A stretch of DNA of 64,000 nt, from positions 105,622-169,621 of the forward strand of contig VSDK01025410.1 in NCBI GenBank assembly GCA_009767595.1. The letters run 5' to 3'. This DNA comes from Symbiodinium kawagutii. Taxonomy: Eukaryota > Sar > Dinophyceae > Suessiales > Symbiodiniaceae. The notes under the pieces are model-generated. The model made no database searches. It was not told where the DNA came from and saw only the letters and a program-made list of their open reading frames with translations. Shown in pieces: positions 22,709 through 32,253 of the stretch (position 1 is the first letter of the stretch; each line of letters starts with the position of its first letter). The translations under genes were made by a program, and so were the position numbers.

Positions 22709-22780
22709 CTGTACAAAGTTTTCAGCGAGCTCAAGGCTACCATGTTTGGGTGGCTGGCGGTCGGCTTGTGTCGTTCATAA
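22709..22780 (+). CDS. Possible terminal exon
   Basis: Acceptor GTCCGCAG is followed by LYKVFSELKATMFGWLAVGL, then CRS and TAA. Together with 22401-22474 it may close a small plus-strand gene just before the myosin-like gene. An internal GT donor near 22760 is also possible. Confidence 0.4.
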   Translation: MYKVFSELKATMFGWLAVGLCRS

Positions 22781-22988
22781 TCCTGCCATGGTGACAAGGA
22801 ATTTCACTTGTACTGTAATTGTTTTTGGGACATCATCCGAAAGCTGCTTTGGTTGTTTCAAATGACATGAATTTTTGGTCCCTTGTGGCTTCCCAACATG
22901 ATGCAGCAAATCACACCCGCATCCAGCGGTGTACGCACACAATGATACAGTAGTTGAGATCCGTATGACTACTTCGCAATTTGAAGCG

Positions 22989-23106
22989 ATATATGGATGT
23001 TTCTCAAAATAAGGGTACCTCACCTCCAGATCATTTATTAATTAGCAAATTGTAGCAATAACCAATCCATATTTGGGGTTCTCTATGACTTCAGAAACCA
23101 CCATAT
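22989..23106. mobile_element. Family 1 TIR element
   Basis: It starts ATATGGATGTTTCTCAAAAT and ends CAGAAACCACCATATG, about 118 bp. It sits just upstream of the proposed myosin-like start codon. Confidence 0.75.
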
Positions 23107-23166
23107 GTAAAGACAAGGTCCACTTGTCAAAGAAGTTCTAGTTCCGCTCCATGCAGCCGGCGATCC

Positions 23167-23273
23167 ATGGCGGAGGGGCGGAAGGAATATGTCTGGTACC
23201 CTGCAGAAGACAGCGATGAGTGGCGTTTGTGTCAGCTTCTCAGCAGGACAACCGGGGGGACCAGAGATCAGAC
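23167..23273 (+). CDS. First exon, myosin SH3-like start
   Basis: The ATG opens MAEGRKEYVWYPAEDSDEWR then LCQLLSRTTG. V-W-Y-P followed by acidic residues and W is typical of the myosin N-terminal SH3-like subdomain. The 3' border is uncertain; a GC donor near 23274 is possible. Confidence 0.5.
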
Positions 23274-23610
23274 TGGCTATAGATGCGGAGGACAAAGATA
23301 AGTAGACAGAGGACTAGTGGAGAAGTAATTTGGTTGGTTTGATGGATATGGTTTGATGTTGATTGACATGTTTGATTTTGTCGAGAATGTGGATGTATTT
23401 GGGATGATTAATTGACCAGATTGTTTTTCAGAAGGATTGAAACCACCAAGCGGAGTAATACTGTACAATCAGGAGAAGCAAGCTGATTTTGCAGAGATAA
23501 TCCGTTGGGTGGATGAGATCGTCTATGATTGTTCATTAAAACGTACTTGGGAAATAAAACAATCTTACCATTATGTTTCAATCCTTGATGCCTTAATGTT
23601 TTTGCAATAG

Positions 23611-23634
23611 GTAGAGGCCAACAACATGAACGAG
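23611..23634 (+). CDS. Possible 24-nt micro-exon
   Basis: TTTGCAATAG precedes 24 nt encoding VEANNMNE, followed by a GTAGGA donor. In myosins the SH3-like segment continues with an acidic strand of this kind. If the donor is not used, the frame runs on as VGNLIKLDLHRT. Confidence 0.35.
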
Positions 23635-24267
23635 GTAGGAAACCTGATTAAACTTGATCTGCACAGAACAGTTGGTAGACAAACACAAGCATCAGAGCAA
23701 GCAGATTCAACGGAGAACAGGGTAGGGGAACAGCTGAGATCCTCATCCCAGGTGGTGAGATTGGAGGATGTCAGCACCACCCCCTGCACCCCTGGGAAGG
23801 ACACCTGGAGGAGGGACCAGCCTTCGCTTCAACCAGAAGGAGAGCCATGCCTCGGGAGCGCGGCGCGCATGTTTGGTAAGGTGATTTCTAGTGGTTTGCA
23901 ATCGGGGATAAGAACCAACAATCAATGGTTTAACAACTCCTAGTTTGGGTCTTTGATTGAGATGTTTTACTTTCCGACTTTGGGATGGTTGGTTGAACAC
24001 ATTTTTCAGGGGGCATTGAAACCACCAAGCTGAAGATGATTGTACGGCCCAGAGATGATCCCGAAAGTAGGTGATCGTGCCAGCAACCCTCTGATTTCAG
24101 CCTCTGTAGATCATTGTTCCCTGAATCAACACCAACTCGTTATCAACCACAAACTTTATTGTATAAATCAACCACCAAATCCACCTTTAAGCATATATAA
24201 CCACTGTCAATTACCTTTGATATCCTCTTATGAACCATTCCAACCACTACATCACCCACCACCTCAG

Positions 24268-24391
24268 CCGCTGTAGCAACCACCTGACCCACCGCTTCAA
24301 GGAGCTGCTGGTGCCTCCGGAGGAGGTGAAACAAATCTGCCCCCGCGATGCCGCTTCCGCGCAGCAGAACTTGGCTGCGCTGGTGCCTTGG
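24268..24391 (+). CDS. Exon, pre-motor segment
   Basis: After acceptor ACCTCAG the frame reads RCSNHLTHRFKELLVPPEEV then KQICPRDAASAQQNLAALV. The V..EEV.....P pattern resembles the segment linking the SH3-like subdomain to the myosin motor. The end could be either of two GT sites (about 24379 or 24391). Confidence 0.45.
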
Positions 24392-25752
24392 TGGGGTCTG
24401 GTAGGGTTGGGCCCTGGGACCAGGGTTGGGTGGGACGGTGGGGTTGGGCTCTGGGGCCTATGTGGGTTGGTTAACCAACGGTTGGGTGCTGAGTTTGTTG
24501 GGGCTAGCCGTTGTGGTTGGTTGTGAGTCATCGTTGAGGCGTGAAGCAAGATATAAGCAAGAACGGGATATACCAGCAATAAGTGCTTTGGTTTTGATGG
24601 TTGGTTTGTGGGCTTGTGGGCTTGTGGGTTAGTAAGGAGGTCGAAACGAGGTAGGTGAATTATATAATTGGATGATAAACAAATCGATTGCGGAACGCAA
24701 CCTTAAACTCCACAACTGCTTGGTTTTTGGACGAAGCTTAGCAATAAGAGTTTGATGTTCGGGAACATTTGTGACACAGCATTACCTGTACACAATCAAA
24801 ACTAAAGTACATCGTTTTAGGGTTAAATGGATTGATTATGGTACAACTATCCATGTAAACACATTGTTTTAGGGTTAAAGTATTGACAGCAACTATCTAT
24901 CATGAACTCCTAAACGCGGGTTTACATGGATTGCATGGAACAGTAGCAATCAATGTGGAAGCAGCCTGGTGTTCACCCCAGGCACATACGTGTTGGGTGC
25001 ACTGAACCGCTTGGTTGGTCGAGTGGTTGACTGAAGCCAACCAGGTAGATGAGCTTTGGACAATTGCCATCCTGCACAGAGAAACCCTAAACCCTGGGGA
25101 AAACATCATCTTTATGTGGTGATGTTCCATCCATCCAGGCTGATGATCCAGTAGCTCTTTCCACACCGGACCAAGGAGAAGGATGGACTCGGAGATAGCC
25201 GAGTGGAGGTGCGATCTCTGTGGCGAGTTCTCTCGTTGCTGAGCCATGCTACTGTAAGCTTGTTGATCGCCAAGCCGTTTCCTTGGATGAAATCAGGTGA
25301 TGGAACCATTGGGATGAAGGTTCATCGCCTATCTCAACGTGTTGATTGTCAGTTGGAACAGATTTTTGTTGAACAGTTCATGATCATGAGACCAACTGCT
25401 CAAAACAAGCTTAGTTGATGGCTAACCATGCTTAACCATGGCTAAGCATAGTGGTTAATTGATGATTCGTTGACGGTTGGTTGTGGGTTGGTTGATGTTG
25501 GTGGTTGGTTGTCGGACCTGCCGACCTGGGAATCGCCAGGATGCCATCAGAAACCAGTTCTGCAACCAGAATCCGCCACCCGGACCCAGAGATTGCGCTG
25601 GGAGCCGCACCTGGAGGATAGCCAGTGAATACCGAGAGAGCCATGATGTGGTACGAGGAATGCTTATAGCTGTGGGCCAATCATCCAAGACTCACTCAGA
25701 AGTCACTGTAGAATCAGACCCATCGGGGTAATATATCATGGTGATGATGTCC

Positions 25753-25754
25753 TG

Positions 25755-25805
<51 letters not shown>
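25753..25805. repeat. (ATC)n microsatellite
   Basis: About 16 ATC units, inside an intron of the myosin-like gene. Confidence 0.95.
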
Positions 25806-25962
25806 GGTTATCATTCTGACACCTCCATGGGCCCATAGTTGTGATCGATATGCGATTACACATTATACCATGTTTTGACTGAATATGTGCTGTATATTGA
25901 GAACTATGCTATGAGTGCCTTTATTTGTCATTTGTTGACGTATTGGCATTTGCTTCTGGCAG

Positions 25963-26100
25963 TATGACCCAACAGGAGCTCCCGGTGGCATCACCAATGC
26001 GTCACAACTTCCAAGTTACGCGTTTGGTCGTGCGGATTCATCGGACATGGCCTCCCAGGTCAACCTGCCAGCGTTCCGGGTCACGCCGGCGTCCCTTAAG
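25963..26100 (+). CDS. Exon with canonical borders
   Basis: CTTCTGGCAG and GTGAGT enclose exactly 138 nt (46 codons) reading YDPTGAPGGITNASQLPSYA and on to FRVTPASLK. The canonical donor and in-phase length make this one of the firmest exons. It is not a recognised myosin segment and may be an insertion before the motor core. Confidence 0.6.
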
Positions 26101-26144
26101 GTGAGTAGCATAAAACCATCAGCCAGCGTTTTGGGGGGAACCAA

Positions 26145-26258
26145 TTGTGGCGACTTGGGTCAATATTGACCAACTAATTGGATAATCACCAACAAATTCA
26201 TAGGGAAACAATGGTCAATGATGGGGGAACCAGGGGTACAGGGCGAACTGACCCACAA
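26145..26258. mobile_element. Family 2 TIR element in an intron
   Basis: GGCGACTTGGGTCAATATTG at the left and GAACTGACCCACAAAC at the right flank the family core CATAGGGAAACAATGG and GGGGGAACCAGGGGTACAGG. It starts about 45 bp after the GTGAGT donor at 26101. Confidence 0.7.
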
Positions 26259-26475
26259 ACACTTGTCAGATCCTTTGTTGATGAAGCTACTGGCTTCCAA
26301 TCCTGCATAGCAAACACTCTTGAGGGGTGATTACTCATTGGACCATATTATTGACCTGCCGGATACATAGTTCGGATTGTCATGCTGCACTTGAAAGTCA
26401 ACCTGTAAAAAATCTATAGTAAGGAAATGTAATAAGTATTTACCAAGCTAGTCAACCACAAGTCCGAATTTTGAG

Positions 26476-26640
26476 GTGCACAGCGTTGGGTCTTCGGATC
26501 AGCTCCAATCTGTGTCCCTGCTCGCTCCATCGCTTTTGGCGAACTCATCGCAGATGAGGTATTGCAATATCGACGAGATCACTTTGTGCGTGAACCCCTT
26601 TAGACCTCTTCCAATTTTCGATGAAACCTTCATCGACAAG
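26476..26640 (+). CDS. Exon, first myosin motor strand
   Basis: The frame contains LLAPSLLANSSQMRYCNIDE followed by ITLCVNPFRPLPIFDETFID. In myosins the segment L..NL..R(Y/F)....I(Y/F)T......(V/I)NP(F/Y)..LPI(Y/F) is diagnostic of the start of the motor domain, and this matches well apart from NSS in place of NLR. The donor may be AA/GTATGC near 26639; the frame stays open to 26736. Confidence 0.55.
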
Positions 26641-26844
26641 TATGCGACACTTGATGCTTGGCTGGCGGATGGATCCTGGATGGACACCCCGGATGGTCCA
26701 TGGCTTGGTGCGGATTCGAAAAGGGCGGCATCGTTGTGAAGTTTTTCCAAACCGGAGTTTCACTCAGAGAAAACTGGGCAGGGTTGACCCAGTTGAACCT
26801 ACGTGGATTTCCTTTTCGATTGCAACCTTGCATGTAGGTTGCAA

Positions 26845-26957
26845 AAATGGGGGTTTCTCAAGTCACAGGGGGACACCCAGGACTCTGATTCTTTACACAT
26901 CATTTATACAAATAAACCAACCATTTGGGGGTACCCTATTTAGGAAACACTCGTATA
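26845..26957. mobile_element. Family 1 TIR element
   Basis: GGGGGTTTCTCAAGTCACAG at the left and GGGTACCCTATTTAGGAAAC at the right enclose an AT-rich core. The ends are more diverged than in the 15199 copy. Confidence 0.6.
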
Positions 26958-27419
26958 TGTTCTGATCACTATGCTAAAGGGATTCATTCCCATCCTTTGT
27001 GATAGGTCCAACTTGAAATAGAGTATGGAAATGGCCTAGAGCATGGGGTCACCAGCAAATATCCGGCAAGAAGTGTGATTTTTGCTTTGTCAGAGTTGTT
27101 CTTTGGTCAGTTTTGGAATTTGTTTTTACCATATAGGGGCTAATGGATTAAAACCATTAGTAATACTCAATAATGTGTAACCATTAAAAACAGCAGAAAT
27201 AACCATAATCAATAGAGGGGATAAGATATTATTTTCAGTTACAAATGTTAGCAGATTGGTGTTCGAGGGTGAAATGGTTTCTGGCCAAAGAACAGTTCAT
27301 GCTGGTAGTTAAACACTCAGTTACCAACCACCAATGGACATGGATAATTAAATCGCCAGTGGTTGACTCATCAGCTATTAACCATTGATTAGTTAATCAC
27401 TGGTTAATCAATTATGCAT

Positions 27420-27590
27420 GTCCATCAATGGGTGAGTAACCAATCTAAATTAGCCCCAATGGTAACTCAATGGTAATCAATTAGAAAATGGTTACTCAAT
27501 GGTAATTCAATGGTAATCAATTAAAAAACGGTTACTTAATGGTAACTCAATGGTAATCAATTAATTCGCAAATGGTTACTTAATTCTATA
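27420..27590. repeat. AATGGTAA(T/C)TCAATGG tandem repeats
   Basis: Repeats of ATGGTAACTCAATGGTAATC with AATTAAAAA-type spacers, about three imperfect long units. Intronic. Confidence 0.7.
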
Positions 27591-27627
27591 CCCACTCATT
27601 TAGTAGGATTTGGATTGTCTCCAACAG

Positions 27628-27738
27628 GAGATCCCTACCGGACATGTTGGCAGCGCTGGAGCTGTTGACTGAGCTCCTCCAAAATCACCGGGCTCGCGGC
27701 CTGGGAGTAGCGATGTGGGCCATGGCTTGTCACTGATG
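27628..27738 (+). CDS. Possible exon, leucine-rich helix
   Basis: CTCCAACAG precedes a frame reading RSLPDMLAALELLTELLQNH then RARGLGVAMWAM, closed by TGA. It lies between the two motor exons but does not match a myosin segment, so it may be an insert or a false exon. Confidence 0.35.
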
Positions 27739-27914
27739 ACCTCATTGCTAGTAACTGGTGACATGCACCATGTTCAGAGGGGGGTTGTTCACACACCTTA
27801 TAGGAATACTTACCCATGACCCAATGTTGATCTCAGAAACTTGTTACTAGCCATGTTTAAAGGTTCACTTCTTTACATGGTGAGCTATCCCTGTCAGAAC
27901 TTACATCTCCCCAG

Positions 27915-28042
27915 CTGTACATCCAAGTTGCAGCCTCAGGATGCGAACTTGCCTCCGCATATTTTCAATGCCACGGCCCGAGCCTACCAGCGAAGTATGG
28001 CCAAAAAGGACACTGGGCCGCGATGCGCGGGGCTTTGTGGTG
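27915..28042 (+). CDS. Exon, helix before the P-loop
   Basis: The acceptor is CTCCCCAG and the donor GTGAGT. The frame includes PQDANLPPHIFNATARAYQR then SMAKKDTGPR. The PPHIF..A..AY..M pattern is the well-known myosin element about 20 residues before the P-loop. The exon ends with one base of a split codon. Confidence 0.6.
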
Positions 28043-28052
28043 GTGAGTAAAC

Positions 28053-28181
28053 ATATGGCTATGGGTCAATATTAGTCAACCAGTTTTGAGGGATCATAAC
28101 CAACAATAATAGCGGGAAAACAATGGCGAATGATGGGGGAACCAAGGATACAGGGTTTTGACCCATTGCCCGTAGCCATAT
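28053..28181. mobile_element. Family 2 TIR element next to a splice donor
   Basis: It begins ATATGGCTATGGGTCAATAT and ends with CCGTAGCCATAT. The core has GGGAAAACAATGG and GGGGGAACCAAGG. It starts 10 bp after the GTGAGT donor (28043), and a CAG follows 8-9 bp after its end, the layout expected of an introner. Confidence 0.75.
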
Positions 28182-28255
28182 CCTAAACAGAAAAACTGAT
28201 TTATCTGTGGATGCATCATCGTTTCAAAATCCAAAACAGACTGTTTTGTTTTGGT

Positions 28256-28396
28256 TAATTAATGTTTACCCAGGATGAAGCTAAACCCCTGGTTGATTCA
28301 CTGGGGGGGTTACCATTCCAATGGAAAACCAAGGCTTTTAGGGGATACCCCCTATTAATCAACCAGGGGTTTAGCTTCATCCTGGGTTAACATTAC
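28256..28396. mobile_element. Long-TIR palindromic element
   Basis: Outer arms of about 35 bp pair almost perfectly. The left arm contains CCAGGATGAAGCTAAACCCC, and the right arm contains its complement GGGGTTTAGCTTCATCCTGG. The edges are TAATTAATG and CATTA. A diverged relative lies at 16880-16960. No coding capacity. Confidence 0.8.
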
Positions 28397-28589
28397 CACG
28401 GGTAGTTGCGATGTGGAGGGCGCCGCTCGGTCAATTAGGTCGCGCGTCCGGACAAGACCGAATCAAATATGTGCAATGTTTTCATGTTGTTCATTGAGCT
28501 ATATGTCCCTGGGGGATTGTTACTCATATTTGATCATCTTGTGAAATGACCACTTATCATGACCTCCGTCAATTTTATTTTTTAACGAT

Positions 28590-28894
28590 GGCTCTGTCTA
28601 TTGATGGCCATGATTGTATCGATGGATGAACTACAGCCATGATGTTTCCGAATGGTTGTTGATGATGGCTGTAGTACTGGTTGATACTTGTTCATGACGG
28701 TCGATGATGGTAAATCAGTTGGCATGATCATGTGGTAGATAAGGAGTGCTGTGCTGATGATAAACTGCACGAATCAGAACAGGACTGACATTTTTTTCCA
28801 GTGGGCCACGGTGATTGGCTCCAGTTGGCCCAAAATCCTATTCAAGATTCCTCCAAGTACATTGGTGTGTTGAGTGCAATTGCCTCGACCAAAA
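28590..28894 (+). promoter_or_regulatory. 5' flank shared with the RCC1-like paralogues
   Basis: The segment around GATGGCTGTAGTACTGG (28660) also occurs upstream of the 62429 gene (62190), and the last 45 bp (GTGTTGAGTGCAATTGCC) before the ATG match both other paralogues. A pyrimidine tract with AG (TTTTTTTCCAG, 28791-28801) is a candidate trans-splice acceptor. Conservation shows co-duplication; a regulatory role is inference. Confidence 0.5.
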
Positions 28895-30619
28895 ATGATC
28901 CAAGTCCACGTGACTTTACCGAGTGGTCGGAGTGAGACCCTTTCTCTTCCGCCGTCCTCTACTGAAGGGGACTTGAAGATTCAGGCGCAGCAGATTTTAG
29001 GACGAAGGTTTCTGAAACTCATTGCTGCAGACGGACATATTGTCGCCGATGCTGAGAAGACACTGCAAGCTACAGGGCTTGCAGATGGAGACCATGTCAC
29101 CGCCGTGCTGCTGCAACCGAAGGTGGCAGCAACAAGCCGCGCCTTTGCACTATGGTGCATCGGAGGCGACGGAGCTATAACATGGGGCCCACCCAAATCT
29201 GGCGGTGACAGCTCTCAAGTCAAACATCAGCTTCGGAGTGTACAGCAGATTCAAGGCACGCACGCTATATTTTGTGGAGCATTTGCTGCCGTCCTTGCAG
29301 ACGGGTCAGTTGTTACTTGGGGCGACCCAGATCGTGGCGGCGACAGCTCTGAAGTCCAAGATCAGCTCCGGAGTGTGCAGCAGATTCAAGCCACAGCTGA
29401 GGCATTTGCTGCCGTTCTCGCAGACGGGTCGGTCGTTACTTGGGGCAATCCTCGTTTTGGCGGTGACAGCTCTCAAGTCAAACATCAGCTCCGGAGTGTG
29501 CAGCAGATTCAAGCCACAGGCGAGGCATTTGCTGCCGTTCTCGCAGACGGGTCGGTCGTTACTTGGGGCACTGCAGAAAATGGCGGTGACAGCTCTCAAG
29601 TCAAACATCAGCTCCGGAGCGTGCAGCAGATTCAAGCCACGGAATTTTCATTTGCTGCCGTCCTTGCAGATGGGTCGGTCGTTACTTGGGGCAATCCAGG
29701 TTCTGGCGGCGACAGCTCTGAAGTCCAAGATCAGCTCCAGAGTGTGCAGCGGGTTCAAGGCACAGGGGGCGCATTTGCTGCTGTCCTTGCAGATGGGTCA
29801 GTTGTTACTTGGGGCGATCCAGATGCTGGCGGGGACAGCTCTCAAGTCCAAGATCAGCTCCGGAGTGTGCAGCAGATTCAATCCACGCACTGTGCATTTG
29901 CTGCCGTCCTTGCAGACGGGTCGGTCGTTACTTGGGGCAATCCACGTTTTGGCGGTGACAGCTCTCAAGTCAAACATCAGCTCCGGAGTGTGCAGCAGAT
30001 TCAAGCCACAGGCGAGGCATTTGCTGCCGTTCTCGCAGACGGGTCGGTCGTCACTTGGGGCACTGCAGAAAATGGCGGTGACAGCTCTCAAGTCAAACAT
30101 CAGCTCCGGAGCGTGCAGCAGATTCAAGCCACGGAATTTTCATTTGCTGCCGTCCTTGCAGATGGGTCGGTCGTTACTTGGGGCAATCCAGGTTCTGGCG
30201 GCGACAGCTCTGAAGTCCAAGATCAGCTCCAGAGTGTGCAGCGGGTTCAAGGCACAGGGGGCGCATTTGCTGCTGTCCTTGCAGATGGGTCAGTTGTTAC
30301 TTGGGGCGATCCAGATGCTGGCGGGGACAGCTCTCAAGTCCAAGATCAGCTCCGGAGTGTGCAGCAGATTCAATCCACGCACTGTGCATTTGCTGCCGTC
30401 CTTGCAGACGGGTCGGTCGTTACTTGGGGCACTGCAGAATATGGCGGTGACAGCTCTCAAGTCAAACATCAGCTCCGGAGTGTGCAGCAGATTCAAGCCA
30501 CTCAATTTTCATTTGCTGCCGTCCTTGCAGACGGGTCCGTTGTTACTTGGGGCACTGCAGAATATGGCGGTGACAGCTCTCAAGTCCAACATCAGCTTTC
30601 GAATGGTCAGTGCAGTTGA
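28895..30619 (+). CDS. Ubiquitin-like head plus 12 RCC1-like repeats, intron-free
   Basis: The protein is 574 residues from the Met at 28895; an in-frame Met at 28874 is not shared with the paralogues. Residues 1-75 form a Ubl-type head (MIQVHVTLPSGRSETLSLPP, then LKLIAADGHIVADAEKTL). From about residue 83, twelve 41-residue units follow, with FAAVLADGSVVTWG, a short variable loop, GGDSSQVQDQLRSVQQIQ and a second variable loop. The (A/V)L.DG.V.TWG core matches RCC1/HERC-type blades, so one or more beta-propellers are likely. The protein ends at LSNGQCS. No HECT or kinase domain is present; a ubiquitin-linked adaptor role is inferred. It lies on the same strand between two exons of the myosin-like gene. 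Confidence 0.82.
   Translation: MIQVHVTLPSGRSETLSLPPSSTEGDLKIQAQQILGRRFLKLIAADGHIVADAEKTLQATGLADGDHVTAVLLQPKVAATSRAFALWCIGGDGAITWGPPKSGGDSSQVKHQLRSVQQIQGTHAIFCGAFAAVLADGSVVTWGDPDRGGDSSEVQDQLRSVQQIQATAEAFAAVLADGSVVTWGNPRFGGDSSQVKHQLRSVQQIQATGEAFAAVLADGSVVTWGTAENGGDSSQVKHQLRSVQQIQATEFSFAAVLADGSVVTWGNPGSGGDSSEVQDQLQSVQRVQGTGGAFAAVLADGSVVTWGDPDAGGDSSQVQDQLRSVQQIQSTHCAFAAVLADGSVVTWGNPRFGGDSSQVKHQLRSVQQIQATGEAFAAVLADGSVVTWGTAENGGDSSQVKHQLRSVQQIQATEFSFAAVLADGSVVTWGNPGSGGDSSEVQDQLQSVQRVQGTGGAFAAVLADGSVVTWGDPDAGGDSSQVQDQLRSVQQIQSTHCAFAAVLADGSVVTWGTAEYGGDSSQVKHQLRSVQQIQATQFSFAAVLADGSVVTWGTAEYGGDSSQVQHQLSNGQCS
29441..30424 (+). repeat. Tandem duplication of a 492-bp, four-unit block
   Basis: Bases 29441-29932 and 29933-30424 are nearly identical (differences seen include CCTCGT/CCACGT and GTCGTT/GTCGTC). 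The four units have loops NPRFGG, TAENGG, NPGSGG and DPDAGG in the same order. The length is exactly 4 x 123 bp, so the frame and propeller register are kept. Confidence 0.85.
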
Positions 30620-31044
30620 GCCACCAGAAGCGGTGAATTGGCTGTTGTCTTGATGGCGTTTGTTGGGGCCATCCACTTTTTGGTGGTCGACTTATTGGTG
30701 GTCGACACGTCTCAAAGCCCACAATTATTCACGGCAATTGCGTAGCAAAACGTAGCGCTGTGTGAGTTTCTTTACTGGTTGACGCCTTGTTGCCTGGTTC
30801 CCATCCAATCCCCATAACATCCCACAATTATTTGATATAACACCATGATGCATGAATGATATCCCTCTAATATCGCACCTTATTGTCTCTAATATCCCTA
30901 TATACTTAATATATAGTTCATCTCTCTAATATCCCACCTTATTGTCTCTAATATCCTTATAGTTAATCCCTTTATTGTCTCTAATATCCTTATAGTTAAT
31001 ATATAGTTCATCTCCCATAACCCTTTGGTCAAACCACTCAGCAG

Positions 31045-31201
31045 ACGCGGTTTCTCCAGGAGAACCAGGTGCTCTGCTTGCTGGGCGAGCGCTGCTCCGG
31101 GAAGTCCAAAGCCATGGAGCATCTCTGGAGCCCCTGGGAGGCAGGCGGATGTCGTCTTCGGCGGCACCGCCGTGGCACGTCGTGGATCCCCCGGTTGGAA
31201 G
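31045..31201 (+). CDS. Exon with P-loop, myosin-like
   Basis: GCAG and a GTGGGG donor bound 157 nt. One frame reads TRFLQENQVLCLLGERCSGK then SKAMEHLW. G-E-x-C-S-G-K-S fits the Walker A consensus, and N-Q seven residues before the G is as in myosin. A second frame (ALLAGRALLREVQSHGASLE) is also open and is the one in phase with the 28042 donor. The frame is therefore unresolved. Confidence 0.4.
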
Positions 31202-32021
31202 GTGGGGCGTCCAAGCGTTAGGCAAGGTACTTTAGGTTGGTTTATATGGCACATATGGTTAGTAATGGTTGATAGACTGGTTGATAATGGTTGAGAATGG
31301 CTAGTCATGGGTAGTAATGACGATAAGTTGGTTTATAATAACTAGGGTAACTAGCAGTTGTGGTAGGTATAACTATAGTCAAGTGGCGAACCTTCACCAA
31401 CTCAAAGCGCTTGGGGGCCCGCCTTTGTAGGGGTACAGGTTTTGAACAGCATCACAAAGCTATGCTCGGAAATGGGACATGTATGGAGATGTTGTTATGG
31501 GTTCGTACAAGGCTCCCATTGGTTAGCTATTTTGGTTGATGACTAAGGGTAAGTACCAGGTATGTCAGATATACTGATATACTCAACTGTAACTGTAATT
31601 AGTTAAGTTAAATGGCAACTATTAACCAACTTGAAAGTAGGGTGCCCACCTCGCATGTGTTCACCGCAGTAGGAATAGCCAGCAGCTGCAGATAAGAATT
31701 CCAACAGCAGATACTCTGATAGTTCCACCTGGGCGTCCCTTAAAACGTATTGAAACAAGAGTGGCCCAAGAGGCTCTGACGGAAGCAGATCACCAGCCCG
31801 TGCAGAGCTTTATAGCAGACACAACTGTTGGTCTTCTAAATTGGTTTCGCTTTCTTGGGGGGGGCTGACATTTCCATGATCGTTGGCATCCCAAGAAATC
31901 CAGCTCAAAAGGTGGCTCCTTGCTATGGTTGACGACTGTAGGTTGGGACCCACTTCACCAGTCCGCCGAGTCAGGGTGCGTATTGTTGGGAGCTGGGTTC
32001 AGAATGGACCATTTTCTGATG

Positions 32022-32253
32022 TGGCGAGCTGGGTCAAGCAGTTTAACCAACCTGGCTGGTTAGATGGCTAATAGTTGATCATTGGGGATAATAAGCAACA
32101 ACAACAAGGGATGTATACCAGCTACATATGGCTGTGGGTCAAGCAGTTCACCAACCAATTTCATGGGATATAATACCCAACCAATTTCATAGGGAAAACA
32201 AGCTGGTTAATGATAGGGGAACCAGGGGTAGCAGGTTTTGACCCACAGCCATG
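32022..32253. mobile_element. Composite family 2 element
   Basis: A left module (GGCGAGCTGGGTCAAGCAG to GTATACCAGCTAC) is followed by a complete family 2 TIR copy at 32125-32253, from ATATGGCTGTGGGTCAAGCA to TTGACCCACAGCCAT. The same two-module arrangement recurs at 34667-34874. Confidence 0.75.

Larger units (their letters stand above)
23167..31201 (+). other. Split gene model, divergent myosin-motor-like N terminus
   Basis: Successive plus-strand exons resemble pieces of a myosin heavy chain in the correct order: an SH3-like start (VWYPAEDSDEW), a pre-motor segment (VPPEEVKQICPRD), the first motor strand (LCVNPFRPLPIF), the helix before the P-loop (NLPPHIFNATARAYQRSM) and a P-loop (NQVLCLLGERCSGKS). 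Each match alone is modest; the order is what persuades. Switch motifs, converter and IQ regions are not found, so the gene is either incomplete, continued past 31.2 kb in exons I cannot recognise, or decayed. The frame at the 28042-31045 junction does not match in phase for the P-loop frame, so an extra exon would be needed. Confidence 0.45.

Noticed and set aside
25432-25731. Overlapping open frames on both strands around 25.5-25.7 kb
   Set aside because: No frame has splice borders or a recognisable motif, although an exon cannot be excluded.
25756-25805. CRISPR-like short periodic sequence
   Set aside because: It is a simple ATC microsatellite; no repeat-spacer architecture occurs anywhere in the window.
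29205-30653. 482-codon frame shifted relative to the RCC1-like gene, with matching shadow frames in the other paralogues
   Set aside because: The 123-bp period keeps shadow frames open; the chosen frame shows the RCC1 signature and an intact Ubl head.
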